From contig JBHGNT010000005.1 in NCBI GenBank assembly GCA_043228905.1, positions 2,914,001 to 2,978,000 on the forward strand: DNA of 64,000 nt. The letters run 5' to 3'. Below the pieces are notes generated by a model. That model had not been told where the DNA came from, searched no databases, and saw only the letters and a list, made by a program, of their open reading frames with translations. The position numbers were made by a program, and so were the translations under genes. Origin of the DNA: Azolla caroliniana. Taxonomy: Eukaryota; Polypodiophyta. This document shows, one piece after another, positions 1-11,843 of the stretch. Numbering within the stretch: the first letter of the stretch is position 1; each line of letters begins with the position of its first letter.

Positions 1-515
1 ATTACAATGAAGCTTGGAGTAAATTTTATTATGTGATCATGAGCAGTTTATGATCCAATTTTGACATAGATCAATATTACTATTTTGAGTTAATTGATCT
101 CATAATTAAAATTAAGGCAAAATATCACTACTTACATAGATACCCATGCACTAGAAAGTGAGTACTTGGCAGATATGCATAATTGTCATAAATTTATGGG
201 AAAATCATTAATTCGGCAACTACTACTCATCAGTTGGTGAGTACTTGGTAGAAAATAATTTAACTCACAAAATTTGCCATGCAATCAAATAACAAGTCTC
301 TATTCAATTAATGCTCTCTACTCTTCATTCCTAATATTTCGTGAACCCTATTGTACTCCTATCATTCTTATCGCGAACCTTCCATGAGCGTCAAAACCAA
401 TAAAAGTTTAGACATTTTAAAGAGGGGGAAATCAATGTCAACACCCACGCCCACCCCCAAATCTCTATTATACACCCCCTTTTTTGTTTCCATTTTTCTA
501 TTCTCACACACACTC
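1..515. other. AT-rich intergenic DNA, no gene seen
   Basis: AT-rich sequence with short reading frames only and no recognisable domain. It leads into the LINE fragment that becomes readable at about position 520. Confidence 0.5.
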
Positions 516-519
516 ACTC

Positions 520-1660
520 TCTTGTTGAATGTAGATGATGTAGCACTTTTCACTTTTTGCCAACACTTCTGTAAATGTGCAAAAGCTAACAAGGGCAATG
601 GAAGAGTTTGGCACATATACAAAGTTGTGTGTCAATAGTTCTAAAACAAAGATTATGTTTGTGACGAGACAAAATAAGGATATATCATGCATTATGTACA
701 ATAATGAGCCACTTGAATGTGTGGAAAGCGTCAAATATATTGGCCTGGAATTTCCTTCAAATATATTATGTCAAATATATTAGATGAAATGAATGTGCTA
801 CACACCGCTTAGAGGCAGGAAAGAGAGCATATTATGCATTATGTATAATAATGAGCCACTTGAATGTGTGGAAAGCTTCAAATATCTTGGCCTTGAAGTT
901 CCGTCACATCATAGATGGAATGAATGTGCTACACGCTGCTTAGAGGCAAGAAAGTGAGCATATTATGCATTTGAGAACACATGCAATCATGGAGATATCA
1001 AGTGTTAGGTCCTTAGGAAATACCTTTTCGACACTTTGATGACACTGGTGCATCTCTATGGGATGGAAGTATGGGGTGGTATCATCCTTAAATCTAATTC
1101 AAAAGAGTTTGAAAATGTCCAAAATAGTTTCTTACAAAGTTTCTACAAGTTAAGAAACAAACACAATACACCCTCCTCCTCAAGATGGGATCACTTCCCA
1201 TTGAGATCATGTTCATGGAAAGGGTTGTTGAATACATGCTTAAGGTTTAAAAATGTCTCTCACATCGACTTTCTAGAATCACATGAGAAGAAAGCAAAAA
1301 GATCCAAATGACGCATAAAGGGAAAATTTTGTGTCCAGGTTGGATACATTATATGGAAAAATGGTTTGGTAGATGGGATGCAACATACTTGCTTCATGAT
1401 GCATCATTAGATTCCTCTGTAAATGAGATCTTTTTACAAGGCCGATGTATCATGACATGAGACAAATTCGAGGCCCACACATCACACATTATATTACAAT
1501 TATTGCTCTTAACTATAAAACCATATTCTTCACAAAACGGGGAAACCATACACATCGATATATATTAGAGCCAATATCGTTGTCTACCATTCGAACCATT
1601 GCTTCCATGCGACTTGGCTCATTGTTGAGTTCATACTTTGGGAATTCAAAACCCTGATTA
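520..1660 (+). mobile_element. LINE (non-LTR retrotransposon) ORF2 fragment, C-terminal part
   Basis: Conceptual translation in shifting frames gives the reverse transcriptase catalytic box NVDDVALF (about 523-548), then the VNSSKTK motif and the typical region CVESFKYLGLEVPS...RWNECA...YYAFENTC downstream of the RT palm. The frame is broken by stops and shifts, and the segment holds an internal tandem duplication. The same family recurs at 37422-38830, where the protein is closely similar. The family also resembles the fragments at 4750-5571 (-) and 30130-31430 (+), which share the SFKYLGI, RWN and YYAFEN blocks. It is 5'-truncated and cannot be functional. The 3' limit is uncertain. Confidence 0.8.
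691..985 (+). repeat. 147-bp tandem duplication inside a LINE fragment
   Basis: The block encoding IMYNNEPLECVES...YLGLE, followed by the RWNECA-type region, occurs twice in tandem. It starts near 691 and again near 838, and both copies read ATAATGAGCCACTTGAATG. The second copy keeps the better reading frame. Confidence 0.75.
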
Positions 1661-2270
1661 GGAACTAAAAGTTATGAGGTAGAAAATCACAAGGTGTGAG
1701 GAGGGTCTATGGTGACCAAGGGAATGCACATTGATTGTAGATTTACTTCGTTGAAACTCAAACTACATAGTACCCCCATTATTCTTAATCTTCTCATCTT
1801 ATGTTAAAGGGTTTGACTCTTCTTTTCAGGTTCTTTTCCGTAAATCATGTAAGTTACTCTTGGATCATATTGTCAAACTATTGTAGCTCTACGAAATTTA
1901 TAACCTCTACACTCTCTACACCACTTCATATTTACTTAATTGTGGTACCATTTCTAGTGTTTTTCACATATTTATTGATATAATTATGTGTTTTCTTGTG
2001 TGTGTGAGGGAGAGAGAGATTTACGATCCTCTGTTGTGAAGAAAGGCTCTATTTTTCGACACTTGGTATCAGAACCAAGAGAAAAGATAGAGTGACGAAA
2101 GAAATATATAAAGAGATCACAAGAAGAGAGGAATGAAGTGATAACAGAAGAATTAATGTATTAGGATAGAATAAGAATGGGTACAAGATAGGCGATGAGA
2201 GTTTAAGACCGGTGTTGATTCGAATTAGTTTGAGAAGAATTGCATGTCTATACTTATAGGTTCCTATAGA
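1661..2270. other. Non-coding stretch with a PBS-like motif
   Basis: No gene is seen. A TGGTATCAGAACC string at about 2067-2079 resembles the initiator-Met tRNA primer-binding site of copia elements, and it follows a sequence resembling an LTR end. No matching second LTR was recognised, so this is at most a retrotransposon relic. The segment around 1960-2030 resembles 4085-4150. Confidence 0.3.
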
Positions 2271-2274
2271 ATAG

Positions 2275-2370
2275 CCTAGAGATTTCTATAATGTTCTATA
2301 ATGTTCTAGATCTAGAATATTCTAAGATGTTCTAGGATAATCTAGAATGTTCTAGAATGTTCTAGAGTAT
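2275..2370. repeat. Short tandem array of ATGTTCTAGA-like units
   Basis: About eight imperfect 10-11 bp units with the core TTCTAGAA or TTCTATAA follow one another. The array also resembles heat-shock element geometry (alternating GAA and TTC), but no gene starts nearby on either strand. Confidence 0.7.
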
Positions 2371-2426
2371 TTATAATAATCAGTGTATTAGAAGAAGTAG
2401 CATTTATTATTTCATATGATCATGGG

Positions 2427-2495
2427 CTATCTTAATGGTTAAGTTATTGATTATGTAGTATAAGGTTTCGGGTTCAAGCCTAGGTGAAACAACGA
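2427..2495 (+). repeat. Possible tRNA-derived SINE head
   Basis: A block resembling a Pol III A box (CTTAATGGTTAAG) is followed about 35 bp later by a B-box-like GGGTTCAAGCC, the layout of a tRNA-derived SINE promoter. I could not fold a convincing tRNA cloverleaf, and no SINE tail or target duplication is clear. Confidence 0.3.
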
Positions 2496-2559
2496 TGTTT
2501 ATGTATTCATAACATTTGGGTTATCCGATAGGAACGAATGTTACAAATGGTCAATTGAT

Positions 2560-4132
2560 TGAACGGATGTCTAGTAAGTTGAGGGATAAGTTCATGTATT
2601 GGAAGTCACAATCTTGACCATTTCATGTACGCTTGACGGTTGTACAATGTATTATGGAAGCCATGATATTATATTACTTGCCATGGACAAAGAAGGCTTT
2701 GCATTCTGTTTTGCAATCTCTTCGATATTTGTTGTGGAAGAAGAGGGATAAGATGGAAATCACATGGGTTGTGTGGAATCATCTAGAAAACCCTAAGCAA
2801 TTGGGGGGAGTTGGAATATTGAACTTATCTATGCATATCATGGCTCGTAAATTTTCATTATTACAAGACATGTGTTCAAACTCACAAACATGAATATCTA
2901 TTGTTCAATATTTCATTGATAACAAGGGTTTAACACATCGGAGGACAACGATTACTTCATGGTGGCAATTACTGAATGGATGTATTTCACTAAGGATTTT
3001 GAGATCTTCATGTGTACAACACTTGGTTACCTCATGGCAAGAAGCACTCTTGTTATGTGTATGGAAACCATCATCTAGTAGAGAGCAATGTAATTCTTTG
3101 CAAAAAGAGTTACTTGTGTCTTCTCGGTTATTATGTTGGCCAAGAAAGGAGAGATTTTGCTCTCAATTTAATCATTTGTTTCGTTTGTGGGTCAAAGAAG
3201 TGGGAGATATACTTAAGGCTTCATCTCAAAGAATTTTGGAGTTTGTTAAAGTGCAACAATTATTACGCATCCCACCTAACTATGGGTTTATTTGGCACTA
3301 ACTACAAAATATTGCATTGATGCAAGGTCCCTTACCTCTACAAATAGGAGAACAACCATGGATTGATTGGTATTTACGGGGTCAAACGTCATTGTTACAT
3401 GTGACTACTAATCTTTTGTATCATTGCTCTATTGAGTCTCTTGGATAGTTATATCATCTAAGGTTGAAGAAGATTAGAAAATACACAAATCTGATCATGG
3501 GTGGTGGCAGATCTTACAACGTAGTTGGCATTCTAAATTGCCACTTGTAGCAAAGTTCTTCATTTGGAGAGTTTTGATTGGAGGATTGCCTTTGGTATTA
3601 GCTCTAAAGCATCATGAACTAGCAACGAGTAATTGCTTTTTTTTGCACTGTTCAAATGGAAGATAGTACTCATCGATTTATACAATGTCCGATTGCTTGT
3701 CAAATTTGGAGTTACATTTCTCAAATTTGGCAAGTTTTATCACGGTGTTATTTGCCACCTAAACAATGGGTGTTTGCACAATTTACACAGGTTGACCCAA
3801 AATTAGAGAAGGAGATCATTTTTCTATTTCTGAGATATTGGGGATTGCATCGTAATTGGAACATGCCCAACGCTTGTGTATTCGATGGTAGACATGGAGT
3901 GAAAGCATATCTATGAAAGTTGAAGGGAGTACTAATGTGGCAATTTTCTTTATTGGAGCAAGTGGAAATTCTTTCCTCAGTGGAGTGTTCGTCTTGCCCA
4001 TTGGCAATTCGATATGTTCCACTACCCATGTAGTGTAGGTGGTGGGTAACCATACTTCATTGTCACACCCATTGTAAGTAGTGTTTTTTACACACATTTA
4101 TTAATATAATCAAGTACGTTTTCACCAAAATA
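2560..4132 (+). mobile_element. LINE ORF2 C-terminal fragment (second family)
   Basis: Broken frames read as the post-RT part of a plant LINE. The stretch SSKLRDKFMYWKS is followed by VVQCIMEAMILYYLP, then WKKRD...WVVWNHLENPKQLGGVGILNL, which is the usual region between RT and the zinc finger. Near 3650-3800 a zinc-binding RVT-type motif reads EDSTHRFIQCPIACQIW. The 3' end is AT-rich, finishing around TTTATTAATATAAT. Many stops and shifts are present. The protein is distinct from the family at 520-1660, so at least two LINE lineages sit side by side. Confidence 0.75.
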
Positions 4133-4149
4133 AAAGAGATTTACGATCC

Positions 4150-4620
4150 ATAAAGAGGCCAATATTGACCCATGGGACCTAAATACACTAGTTTTCTTCT
4201 AAACTTAAGTCCCATGGGTATTCACACTTCCTAAGAAGGATATTCGTACTTTGAAGCACAAAGTCTTAACGAGGGGATGGGAAGTGATGAAGACCCAAGG
4301 GGAGAGAGAGACCTATAAGACCAAAAATATAACATTTTCACGTAACACGTGTGAAAGTGAGTAGCGACTCTTGATGTTCAAGAACTTTACTAATGAAAAC
4401 TTAAGTCCCGTGGGTATTCACACTTCCTAAGAAGGATATTCGTACTTTGAAGCACAAAGTCTTAACGAGGGGATGGGAAGTGATGAAGGCCCAAGGGGAG
4501 AGAGAGACCTACAAGACCAAAAATATAACATTTTCACGTAACATGGGTAGCGACTCTTGATGTTCAAGAGCTTTACTAATGAATGTCGCAATCAAGAGTG
4601 CTCACTGTGACAAAAGTAGA
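4150..4620 (-). mobile_element. LINE 3' end on minus strand, containing a tandem duplication
   Basis: Read on the minus strand, this matches the 3' part of the LINE at 37422-38830. The shared segment includes GCACTCTTGATTG, CATTCATT.GTAAAG and TTTTTGGTCT. This identifies it as the tail of the same LINE family in the opposite orientation. Confidence 0.6.
4203..4585. repeat. 196-bp tandem duplication (two near-identical copies)
   Basis: Copy 1 begins ACTTAAGTCCCATGGG at 4203 and copy 2 begins at 4399 with only a few differences between them. A diverged partial third copy lies at about 4679-4746. The repeated unit is part of the LINE 3' end described for 4150-4620. Confidence 0.9.
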
Positions 4621-4749
4621 TGTTCATCACAATGCTCAAGGGGGGGTTTGAACCTTCGACCTTATGGTTTGACTTGTGTACTTAGGTTCGGTGGGTATTC
4701 ATATTGCCTAAGAAAGATATTCATACTTTGATGCACAAAGTCTCGTGAA

Positions 4750-5571
4750 AACACCAATATGCCACAATGATCATATATGTACTTCATAAGATCACCTCAG
4801 AGCTCCAATTGATCTTTTACACCCCATCTCTTAAATCATTTCATAATGTCAAGCACCCAACCAAATGAGAGGATTTTGTTCTCATAGTTTTTTGTACCTT
4901 GCATCCTATGTTCCAAGTTTGTTTTGGTAGTCAATGGGCATGCATATTATTGAATATTGTGATATACATGTATACTCTTTACATGGCAATTACCTCTATG
5001 GGCTTGCCACCTATTTCTAATAGCATGATAAGGTAGGAGGTTGAGGATTTTGCCCTTAATTGTCTATGTAAGAATAAAATTTGGATGTTCTTTATTTCAT
5101 TCCATGCACCAAGTGAGATAGCACCGCCCCACAGTACCACTTTATGAAGGAAAACTTGGTCCACCAAAGCATTGAATAACATCAATCTCATTTCCCATCC
5201 TTGAGTATCACTTTGTTTGTATTGATTCTCAAACGCATAATAACTATTCCGGCTTGCTAGAAGTCTTGACTCATAACATACATTCCACCTAATACCAAGA
5301 TATTTGAAGCTTTGCACCACTTGTATTGGTTCTCCCTTGTACATAAAGTGGGGATGCATTGTCTCGTTGCATTGCCTTTAATGCTATCATTTTTGTTTTA
5401 TTGACGTTAATCGTTAGTCTATTGATTTCACTAAGTGTGTCTGGTACAAGTAAAAAGTATTGCATATCATCTAAAGTATATGAGTATAAAACAACATCAA
5501 CATATAGGAGTATAATTGCTAAAAAATGCACATTTATGCTTAGAATGCATATTAGAAGTGTCATTTTTTAA
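4750..5571 (-). mobile_element. LINE ORF2 fragment (-)
   Basis: On the minus strand the translation gives LLYVDVV (a damaged YVDD box), LDDMQ, NVNKTKMIALKA, MYKGEPIQVVQSFKYLGI, RWNVCYESRL, SYYAFENQ and LWGGAISLGAWNEIKNIQ. These are successive blocks of the reverse transcriptase C-terminus and connector of a LINE. The second aspartate of YVDD is replaced by valine. The copy at 30130-31430 (+) is the closest relative in the window and shows the same downstream non-coding sequence. Confidence 0.8.
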
Positions 5572-7140
5572 TATTTGGCGTATTCTAAAAGCTGAAATTA
5601 TAATTTTTTTTAAACTTGAAAATATAAGAAGTATTTAACCTATTTAATATATTCTATACATATTCTAAGCATTTAAAAAAAAAGAGTAAAATACTTTTAG
5701 AATACTTAGCATATGTATTCGACGGGTTGTATATGCTAAGAATTCTACAACAATGTATAGGAGTATAAAAATAAACTCATGGATGAGTTTTGGGTGTTCC
5801 GGTCCTTCTTACTTTGTAGCCGTCTTTACTATTTCTTCGAGTTTATCGATGCATAGATTAACGAGTATTTAAGAGAGTGGGGACCGTTGCTTGACCACCA
5901 TATTGTTCAAAAAGTACTTTGCGAAACCACTACATATTTTTAATTGTCATATAACTTTCTTCTCACAATTATAATTGTACTATGGCTACTCTATATTATA
6001 AATAATAATGGCACTCCAATCTCTATCATTCTTTTCCAAAGCTACGAAGAGTAGAGGAGAGAGAACAAGAGGTGTATAAAAGAAATTTGGGGGTGTGGGT
6101 GTAGAAAAGCAAGATAATCATAAATCAAAATGATCTCTCCCTCATACAGACACATCATGACACAATAGACATTATGCATATCATAGCGTTATCCCTTTGA
6201 TTATTTAAAGAGTCATTCATACTCCAATCTAGCAAGGTCATATTTCAAATGCTTCCCTTGATGGCAATATGCCAAAGTTTAAGTCAATACCATTGTAGAA
6301 TTAGCCATTTGGGGTGATAGTGTGAGAATACACTCCATGATTGCTAGCATGTCCCATGGCACCATCCATTATCATTAAGGATTCTCGATAAGACCTAAAT
6401 TTTCAAAGATATGGAAAAAGAAGATAAGAAAAGCTTGAATTGTGCGTGTGAGATCAACACTCTTTTGTGGATAGTTGGAATAAATATATATGAGGACAAA
6501 AGCATCTAGTATGGATGATGACTACTATACATTTGTTGAAATGAATTCACACTTCCAATCATGACATGGAGATGTACAATCGTATCAAGATATCAATATC
6601 CCACAAACATTCAAGACCCTGTATACATGCATGTCAAACCAAATTGTGTGTTTGGCTTACTTTCTCATCTTTATGCACATGAATTTTAGTTCACATACCA
6701 CTCAACATGCTATGTATGTAGCTTTCCTTATATTGACATCTGGTTGGATCATTGGTTGAAATCAATGTCCATAACTTGTCCCACACCCTTTTCTTTTATC
6801 AAACTTTATTAGTAAAAGGGATAGAATTGTATTAATAAAAAGGTTACCTTGTCACTCAAATAACATGTTCACTTGGGATGATTTTCCAATAGATAGTAGG
6901 AGTACACTCAAAACATACCATCACACCCATGGATTGAAGATTAAAGCCCCAACCTTAAGGATTAATTGCATAGGTGTAAGCTAAGTAATAATGTAAGGAA
7001 GTTATATATATTATCAATTTGACATGAGGCCCCTCACCCACGGATTGAGACTTAAAGTATGTTGTATATTTAATATGTAAGGTGAAAGATAGGTGGGGAA
7101 TTAAGGAACAAGGTTGAACAAAACCAACTAGCTGGTTTTG
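5572..7140. other. Intergenic DNA, no gene seen
   Basis: AT-rich sequence with no domain-bearing reading frame. It includes the upstream region of the CASP-like gene that starts at 7225. Confidence 0.45.
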
Positions 7141-7147
7141 TGGGTGA

Positions 7148-7153
7148 TATAAG
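7148..7153 (+). promoter_or_regulatory. Possible TATA box of the CASP-like gene
   Basis: GATATAAGG lies 72 bp upstream of the ATG at 7225 and precedes a purine-rich leader. Spacing suits a short 5' UTR; there is no other evidence. Confidence 0.3.
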
Positions 7154-7224
7154 GGGGGAGGGAGGGAGAGATCAAGAAGAACTTGAAGAGAGAAAGATCA
7201 GAAAGAAAAAGGAAAAGGAAAGAA

Positions 7225-9031
7225 ATGGGTGTGGAGGATCAATCAACAAAGTCATTCATGGTAAATAAAGTGAGTGCTAGTGGTGGTGTTGATAATTCAT
7301 GGAGATCTATGGAGGTGATTCTACGAGTCTTGGTGGCGGTAATAGCGGCTACTGCAGCAATTGTGATGGGTAAAGATAAGCAGCAAAATGTCTTCCAAGT
7401 TGCAAGTGTGAAAATTACGGTTTCCGCTCAATACACAGATGTTCGCGCATTCGTGTAAATAATTCTCTATCACTCTCTCACACATTTGTTTCCCATGGAT
7501 GCTTAATTATAAGTAGATGCTTAATTATACATCAAAAGTCATTAATATGTGAGAACCCATAGCTCTATCCACGGTCATGGCCTCAAAAACATATGGAAAT
7601 TTATTTGGCATGTGTTAAAGAACAATTCAAGAGTTGCAGCTAAGATGGGCAGGGCTCTCTTCATTCTAGAGATGGGACTGGGAGTTGTTTTTGTTTGGTT
7701 TCATCTGTTCAGCAAATTAGACTTCATGAATGAATCCTTAAACTATCTAATATAAATACAGTCCTCTGGTGGGTGGGTGGCCAACTTTGAGCTAATCAAA
7801 ACTAATTTATCATCCGAGACAACACAGAAGTCGACGCGATAACTAACATATTCAACAAAATATATATTCCCAACCAATCACAAGTTTGAGGCAATAACGT
7901 TTTCTCCAAAGTGTTCCGATCAATCACATTATAATAATATTTATGGTGTAAATTAAGTTCTAATCATATAAGAACTCTAATTAGTCAATACTAGTGAATA
8001 GTTTTTTATGAATGTTATACTTAGCCTAAATTTATAGTTGAGAAAAAGGCATAAGGATTTAAAAAGAAATATGCCCCACTTCACATGCTAGTGTCTCTCT
8101 TTGGAAGAGGTTTTTGAGTTTTGAGTTACCTCAATAGAGTGCTCTAAGTTTCCTTCTTTATTACTAGATAACATTAAGTTCGGGTGGTCTTTGAAAAACA
8201 CCAATATGCCCCTATTGTTTTCTAGTTCTTGATTTTCTCAAATGATCCAAAATACCCCTTGAATCTAATTGTTTGTTTATTTAGTAATGACAACTTGGTT
8301 TTAATCACGAATGCTTTACAAAGCACTTGTTTAGCAATAAAATATTTCATCTTTTCAAGCTTTTAATCACTAATTAGATTGAATGAGATCTACGGATTAA
8401 TACAAAATAAATAACATGGCCATTTACCATTTTGTTCTAGGTTCTTTGTGTATGCAAATGCTATTGTGGCAATCTACTCGATACTCGTTATGCCATCCCG
8501 GTTTCTAGTTGTGAAAAAGCGATGGATCCTAGGCCTTATATTTGTCATGGACCAGGTGAAAACAATATTCATATCTAGAAAAACTTGAGGCTATAAGTTT
8601 TGTTGACAAGGGGTATTAATTTAAGGAAACTTTTGTTTAAAAGTTACATGTTGCTAGGGATATATCTAAATACATTGAACATATCATTGATGTTAATAAT
8701 CACTTCATAATGCACATTAAGTACATCCTTTTGATGGATGTCAATGTAGGGAGCATTCATTTTAAGTCATTAATGTTTTTTCCATGTAAAACACAAGGTT
8801 ATGGCATTCTTGTTGATGGCATCCGCAGCAGCATCAACTGAAGTAGCATATGTTGCAAAGCAAGGAGAGAGCAAGCTCATGTGGAGTGAAGTTTGTAGCA
8901 ACTATGAACGGTTTTGTCTGTTGGTGGGTATTTCTATTGTCTTCTCCTTCATAGCGGTCCTAACAATGGCTATGCTTGTCACATTGTCTGGCCGTCGTTT
9001 TTTTCTCCACACCGCATCCTCAAAATCATAA
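7225..9031 (+). CDS. CASP-like membrane protein (DUF588), 3 exons
   Basis: Exons 7225-7454, 8441-8555 and 8798-9031 join in frame (phases 2 and 0, GT-AG introns) to give 192 residues, the usual CASPL length. Four membrane segments are visible at about residues 31-49, 77-95, 105-127 and 157-180. The family-defining Arg in TM1 (R34) and Asp in TM3 (D114) are present. Two cysteines, C148 and C155, lie in the last extracellular loop (SEVCSNYERFC). CASP and CASPL proteins form plasma-membrane scaffolds; CASPs guide Casparian-strip lignification, while most CASPLs have no assigned job. The start is the first ATG of the frame. The middle exon is short and was found by joining the frame of TM2 (AFVFFVYANAIVAIYS). 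The gene lies between LINE debris on both sides. Confidence 0.85.
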
Positions 9032-9930
9032 CCAAGTAGCAATTGTTGCATTGTATGATAAAATCCTATGTATAAGGTTTACAACATAATCACATATTTA
9101 GGATTCATATCTACTACCCTAACTAGAAACCTTGATTGTATCACAAACTTCATTCTTATATTTATGTACCCATTTACCATGCACATAAATGTTGCATTAT
9201 ATTTTTGTAAAACAAATGTATGAATGAATTGGTTGATGCTTTTTCATGAGGATCTCAATTTCACTCAGGATTTATGGCCCTAACTTGTTACTCCTAATCT
9301 CTTTCTCATAACAATTATGCATATCTTTTACGGCTTATGATTTCACAAAACAAATTGTAGAATATTGAATATGCATTGTGAATCTCATGATTTGCAACGT
9401 TTAGTTTCAAATCTTGCATTGTTGACTATAATGTTTTGAATAGATTTTCCTTGACATGGGTTGGTTAAATCATCACTCGCAAACACGAGAGGGGATCATC
9501 ATATATTGTGTTTTTCATGTCTTCTTGGAATCTTCAAGATAAAACATTTTGATATACTTGTCATGATGAGAGCCTCAATTAAACTAACAAATGTGCAACA
9601 ATGTTGGTGTGAGCTACAAGAACCAGCAAGACTAGCAATCCACATAAATTAGGGTAGCTATGATTGGCAATGCATATATCGGATTGACAAATAAGGGTTA
9701 GCAAACCAACTTTTGAAGGTTAGCTCTCCCTTCACATTCTCATGCTATTGGCATAAGAGGGCTATCTAGAGCTTAGGTATGAAATGGAGGTTATACACTT
9801 ACTCACATCTTAGTAAACATGTACAAATGGGCGTGAGAAATATGCGAAATACATAAACCCCTATTGTGATACAAAGGTTAATACCAACATCTGATCAAAC
9901 AAATGATATCAAATAAGAAACAAGTGGAGC
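9032..9930. other. Intergenic DNA and CASPL 3' region
   Basis: Downstream of the CASP-like stop codon there is AT-rich sequence with no recognisable coding or RNA gene. The LINE on the minus strand ends near 9936. Confidence 0.45.
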
Positions 9931-11668
9931 AAAAACTACAAGTTATTCAACAAAAAAGAAGGTATGGCATAATTCCACCTCAGACTAGAAGTTGTATCTG
10001 AAAATAAGTGAAGCCCTTGCCATCGTTTCTTAAAGTCCACTTGACATTGCCATAGAACATCAGCTAAACCTTGCAGATCATCATATTGACCACGTAGTGT
10101 ATGGACAAATAACAACCAAAATTCAATAAGCATGGTGCGGAGATGTATGTGAGCATTATTAAAAATGAGATCACATCTCGCTTTCCATATTATCCAAAGA
10201 GCTAATGACATAATAGTACGCCAAATAACTAGATTTTCAATTCTAAACCGTGGAATAGAAGAAGGAAATGAGGTGAGATTGAGGTGTCTATGGGAAAAGT
10301 GAAAAACATGAGAAGCATGCGTACTTTCGTACTTCATAACATCTCCATGAAGGACATCCCATAATACTGCACCCCACGAGAAAATAGAATGAGAATAATG
10401 ATGTCTGAGCAATAAAAACAACTTACTCCAAAATTGCTTGATCTTGGGACATAACCAAAACACATGCAAAATAGATTCCATAAATGCACCACAATGCATT
10501 CCACAAGCATAATGCATTGAAACATCCAATGAAAACAAATCACTTTTTTCGGAAACTACATACTCCACAACCATTTCCAAAATTTGGTAAGTTGTAATGC
10601 ATTCACATTATTTGCAATCCAATGCTTCAGGGCAACAGGGCATTTATACTTTGATTGCAACAACAAATTTCTACCTAGCTTAACCAAATATGGGGAAAAC
10701 TACAAATGTTTACCATTTCCACCAACACTCAGCTTTTTCCATTGATAATTAGCCGGATCCTAGTCCAAATTGTAAAGAGGTTTTTTTTTAAAACCCCACA
10801 ATGAACAACATCGCAATCATTCTTGAAAGGGTGGATCCAAGAACCATTTTTTTCTAGATCTTGTAACTACTCAAATAGTTGAAACATTGGCGGACATCTA
10901 CACATCTGATGCAGAAAATGCATGCCACAACCTACCATCATCATCCACATTAAAGTATATAGTATGACCCGCAATGTTAGTTACTTTAGCTCCTAAAATA
11001 ACTTTTAAAGGAGAGAAATAACCAAACCAAATCTGATTGCTAGAGGGTGGCCATGAAGCCATAAATTGTCCCAATGCCACTTGCATATCATTGCACATAA
11101 TAGCACCTCCTTGATTTCAAAGCATAGACAAAGATTGTAACGGTTGATTCATAACATAGCATCCCCATGATGAACATTACTTGCAACTGATACATCCAAA
11201 GAAGCCGAATTCAAGCGAGGACGGCTACCAAGCAGAAAACCCCTTGCATCATAGAAGAGAAAATTCTAGGTCAAAGGCATCTTCCGAACTAGAAACTTTT
11301 TAACAACTAACCAATTTGTGAGAATTCCATCAAAAAAATTATTTTCTTATAAGGTTGTTTTAAACACATGAAAATTCTTAATCAAGGCCCACCTTAATGA
11401 GGGTTGCCACATTCCACCTATTGTCGGACACATAGTACACAACCTATGCATCATCACCTAATTCCAAACACTTTACATTGGCAACATAGCCCTACACACA
11501 AATTTAGAAAGCAAAGCCTTACATTGTGCTTCCGGATCCACTAGCCCCAACCCACCATTTTGTCGTGGAGCAATCAATACTACCCAAAGCTACTTTAGGC
11601 CTTTTATCTTGACTTGTTTTTCCTCCCCATATGTAATTGTGAATGAGGCGTTGCACTTGCAAAATACA

Positions 11669-11843
11669 TCATCTAGCAAACAACGTAGCAGAAGTGTTGA
11701 ACGGACTAGCTCAACCGGATCCGGATCGGCTGAACAAGCCAGAGCCGAATCGGAGTCCGGAATGAAGAGCCGGACGAGCCGGTTTTGTATTAGCTTCCGC
11801 AATCGTATTCTTTTACATGATCTAGCAAACAAGGTAGTAGAAG
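11669..11843. repeat. GC-rich insert between two 24-bp direct repeats
   Basis: Inside the LINE, TCTAGCAAACAACGTAGCAG at about 11671 recurs as TCTAGCAAACAAGGTAGTAG at about 11821. The DNA between them is unusually GC-rich and full of CCGGA and GCCGG motifs. It may be a small insertion or a duplication whose spacer diverged. Confidence 0.5.

Noticed and set aside
2427-2495. Functional tRNA gene
   Set aside because: A- and B-box-like motifs are present but no cloverleaf with paired acceptor stem can be drawn.
4640-4690. Second Pol III B box (GGTTCAAACC on the minus strand)
   Set aside because: No matching A box or tRNA fold; could be chance in a repeat.
7183-7224. In-frame extension upstream of the CASP-like ATG
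   Set aside because: The frame is open but begins with TTG and encodes only Arg/Lys/Glu-rich residues; plant genes start at ATG, so 7225 was used.
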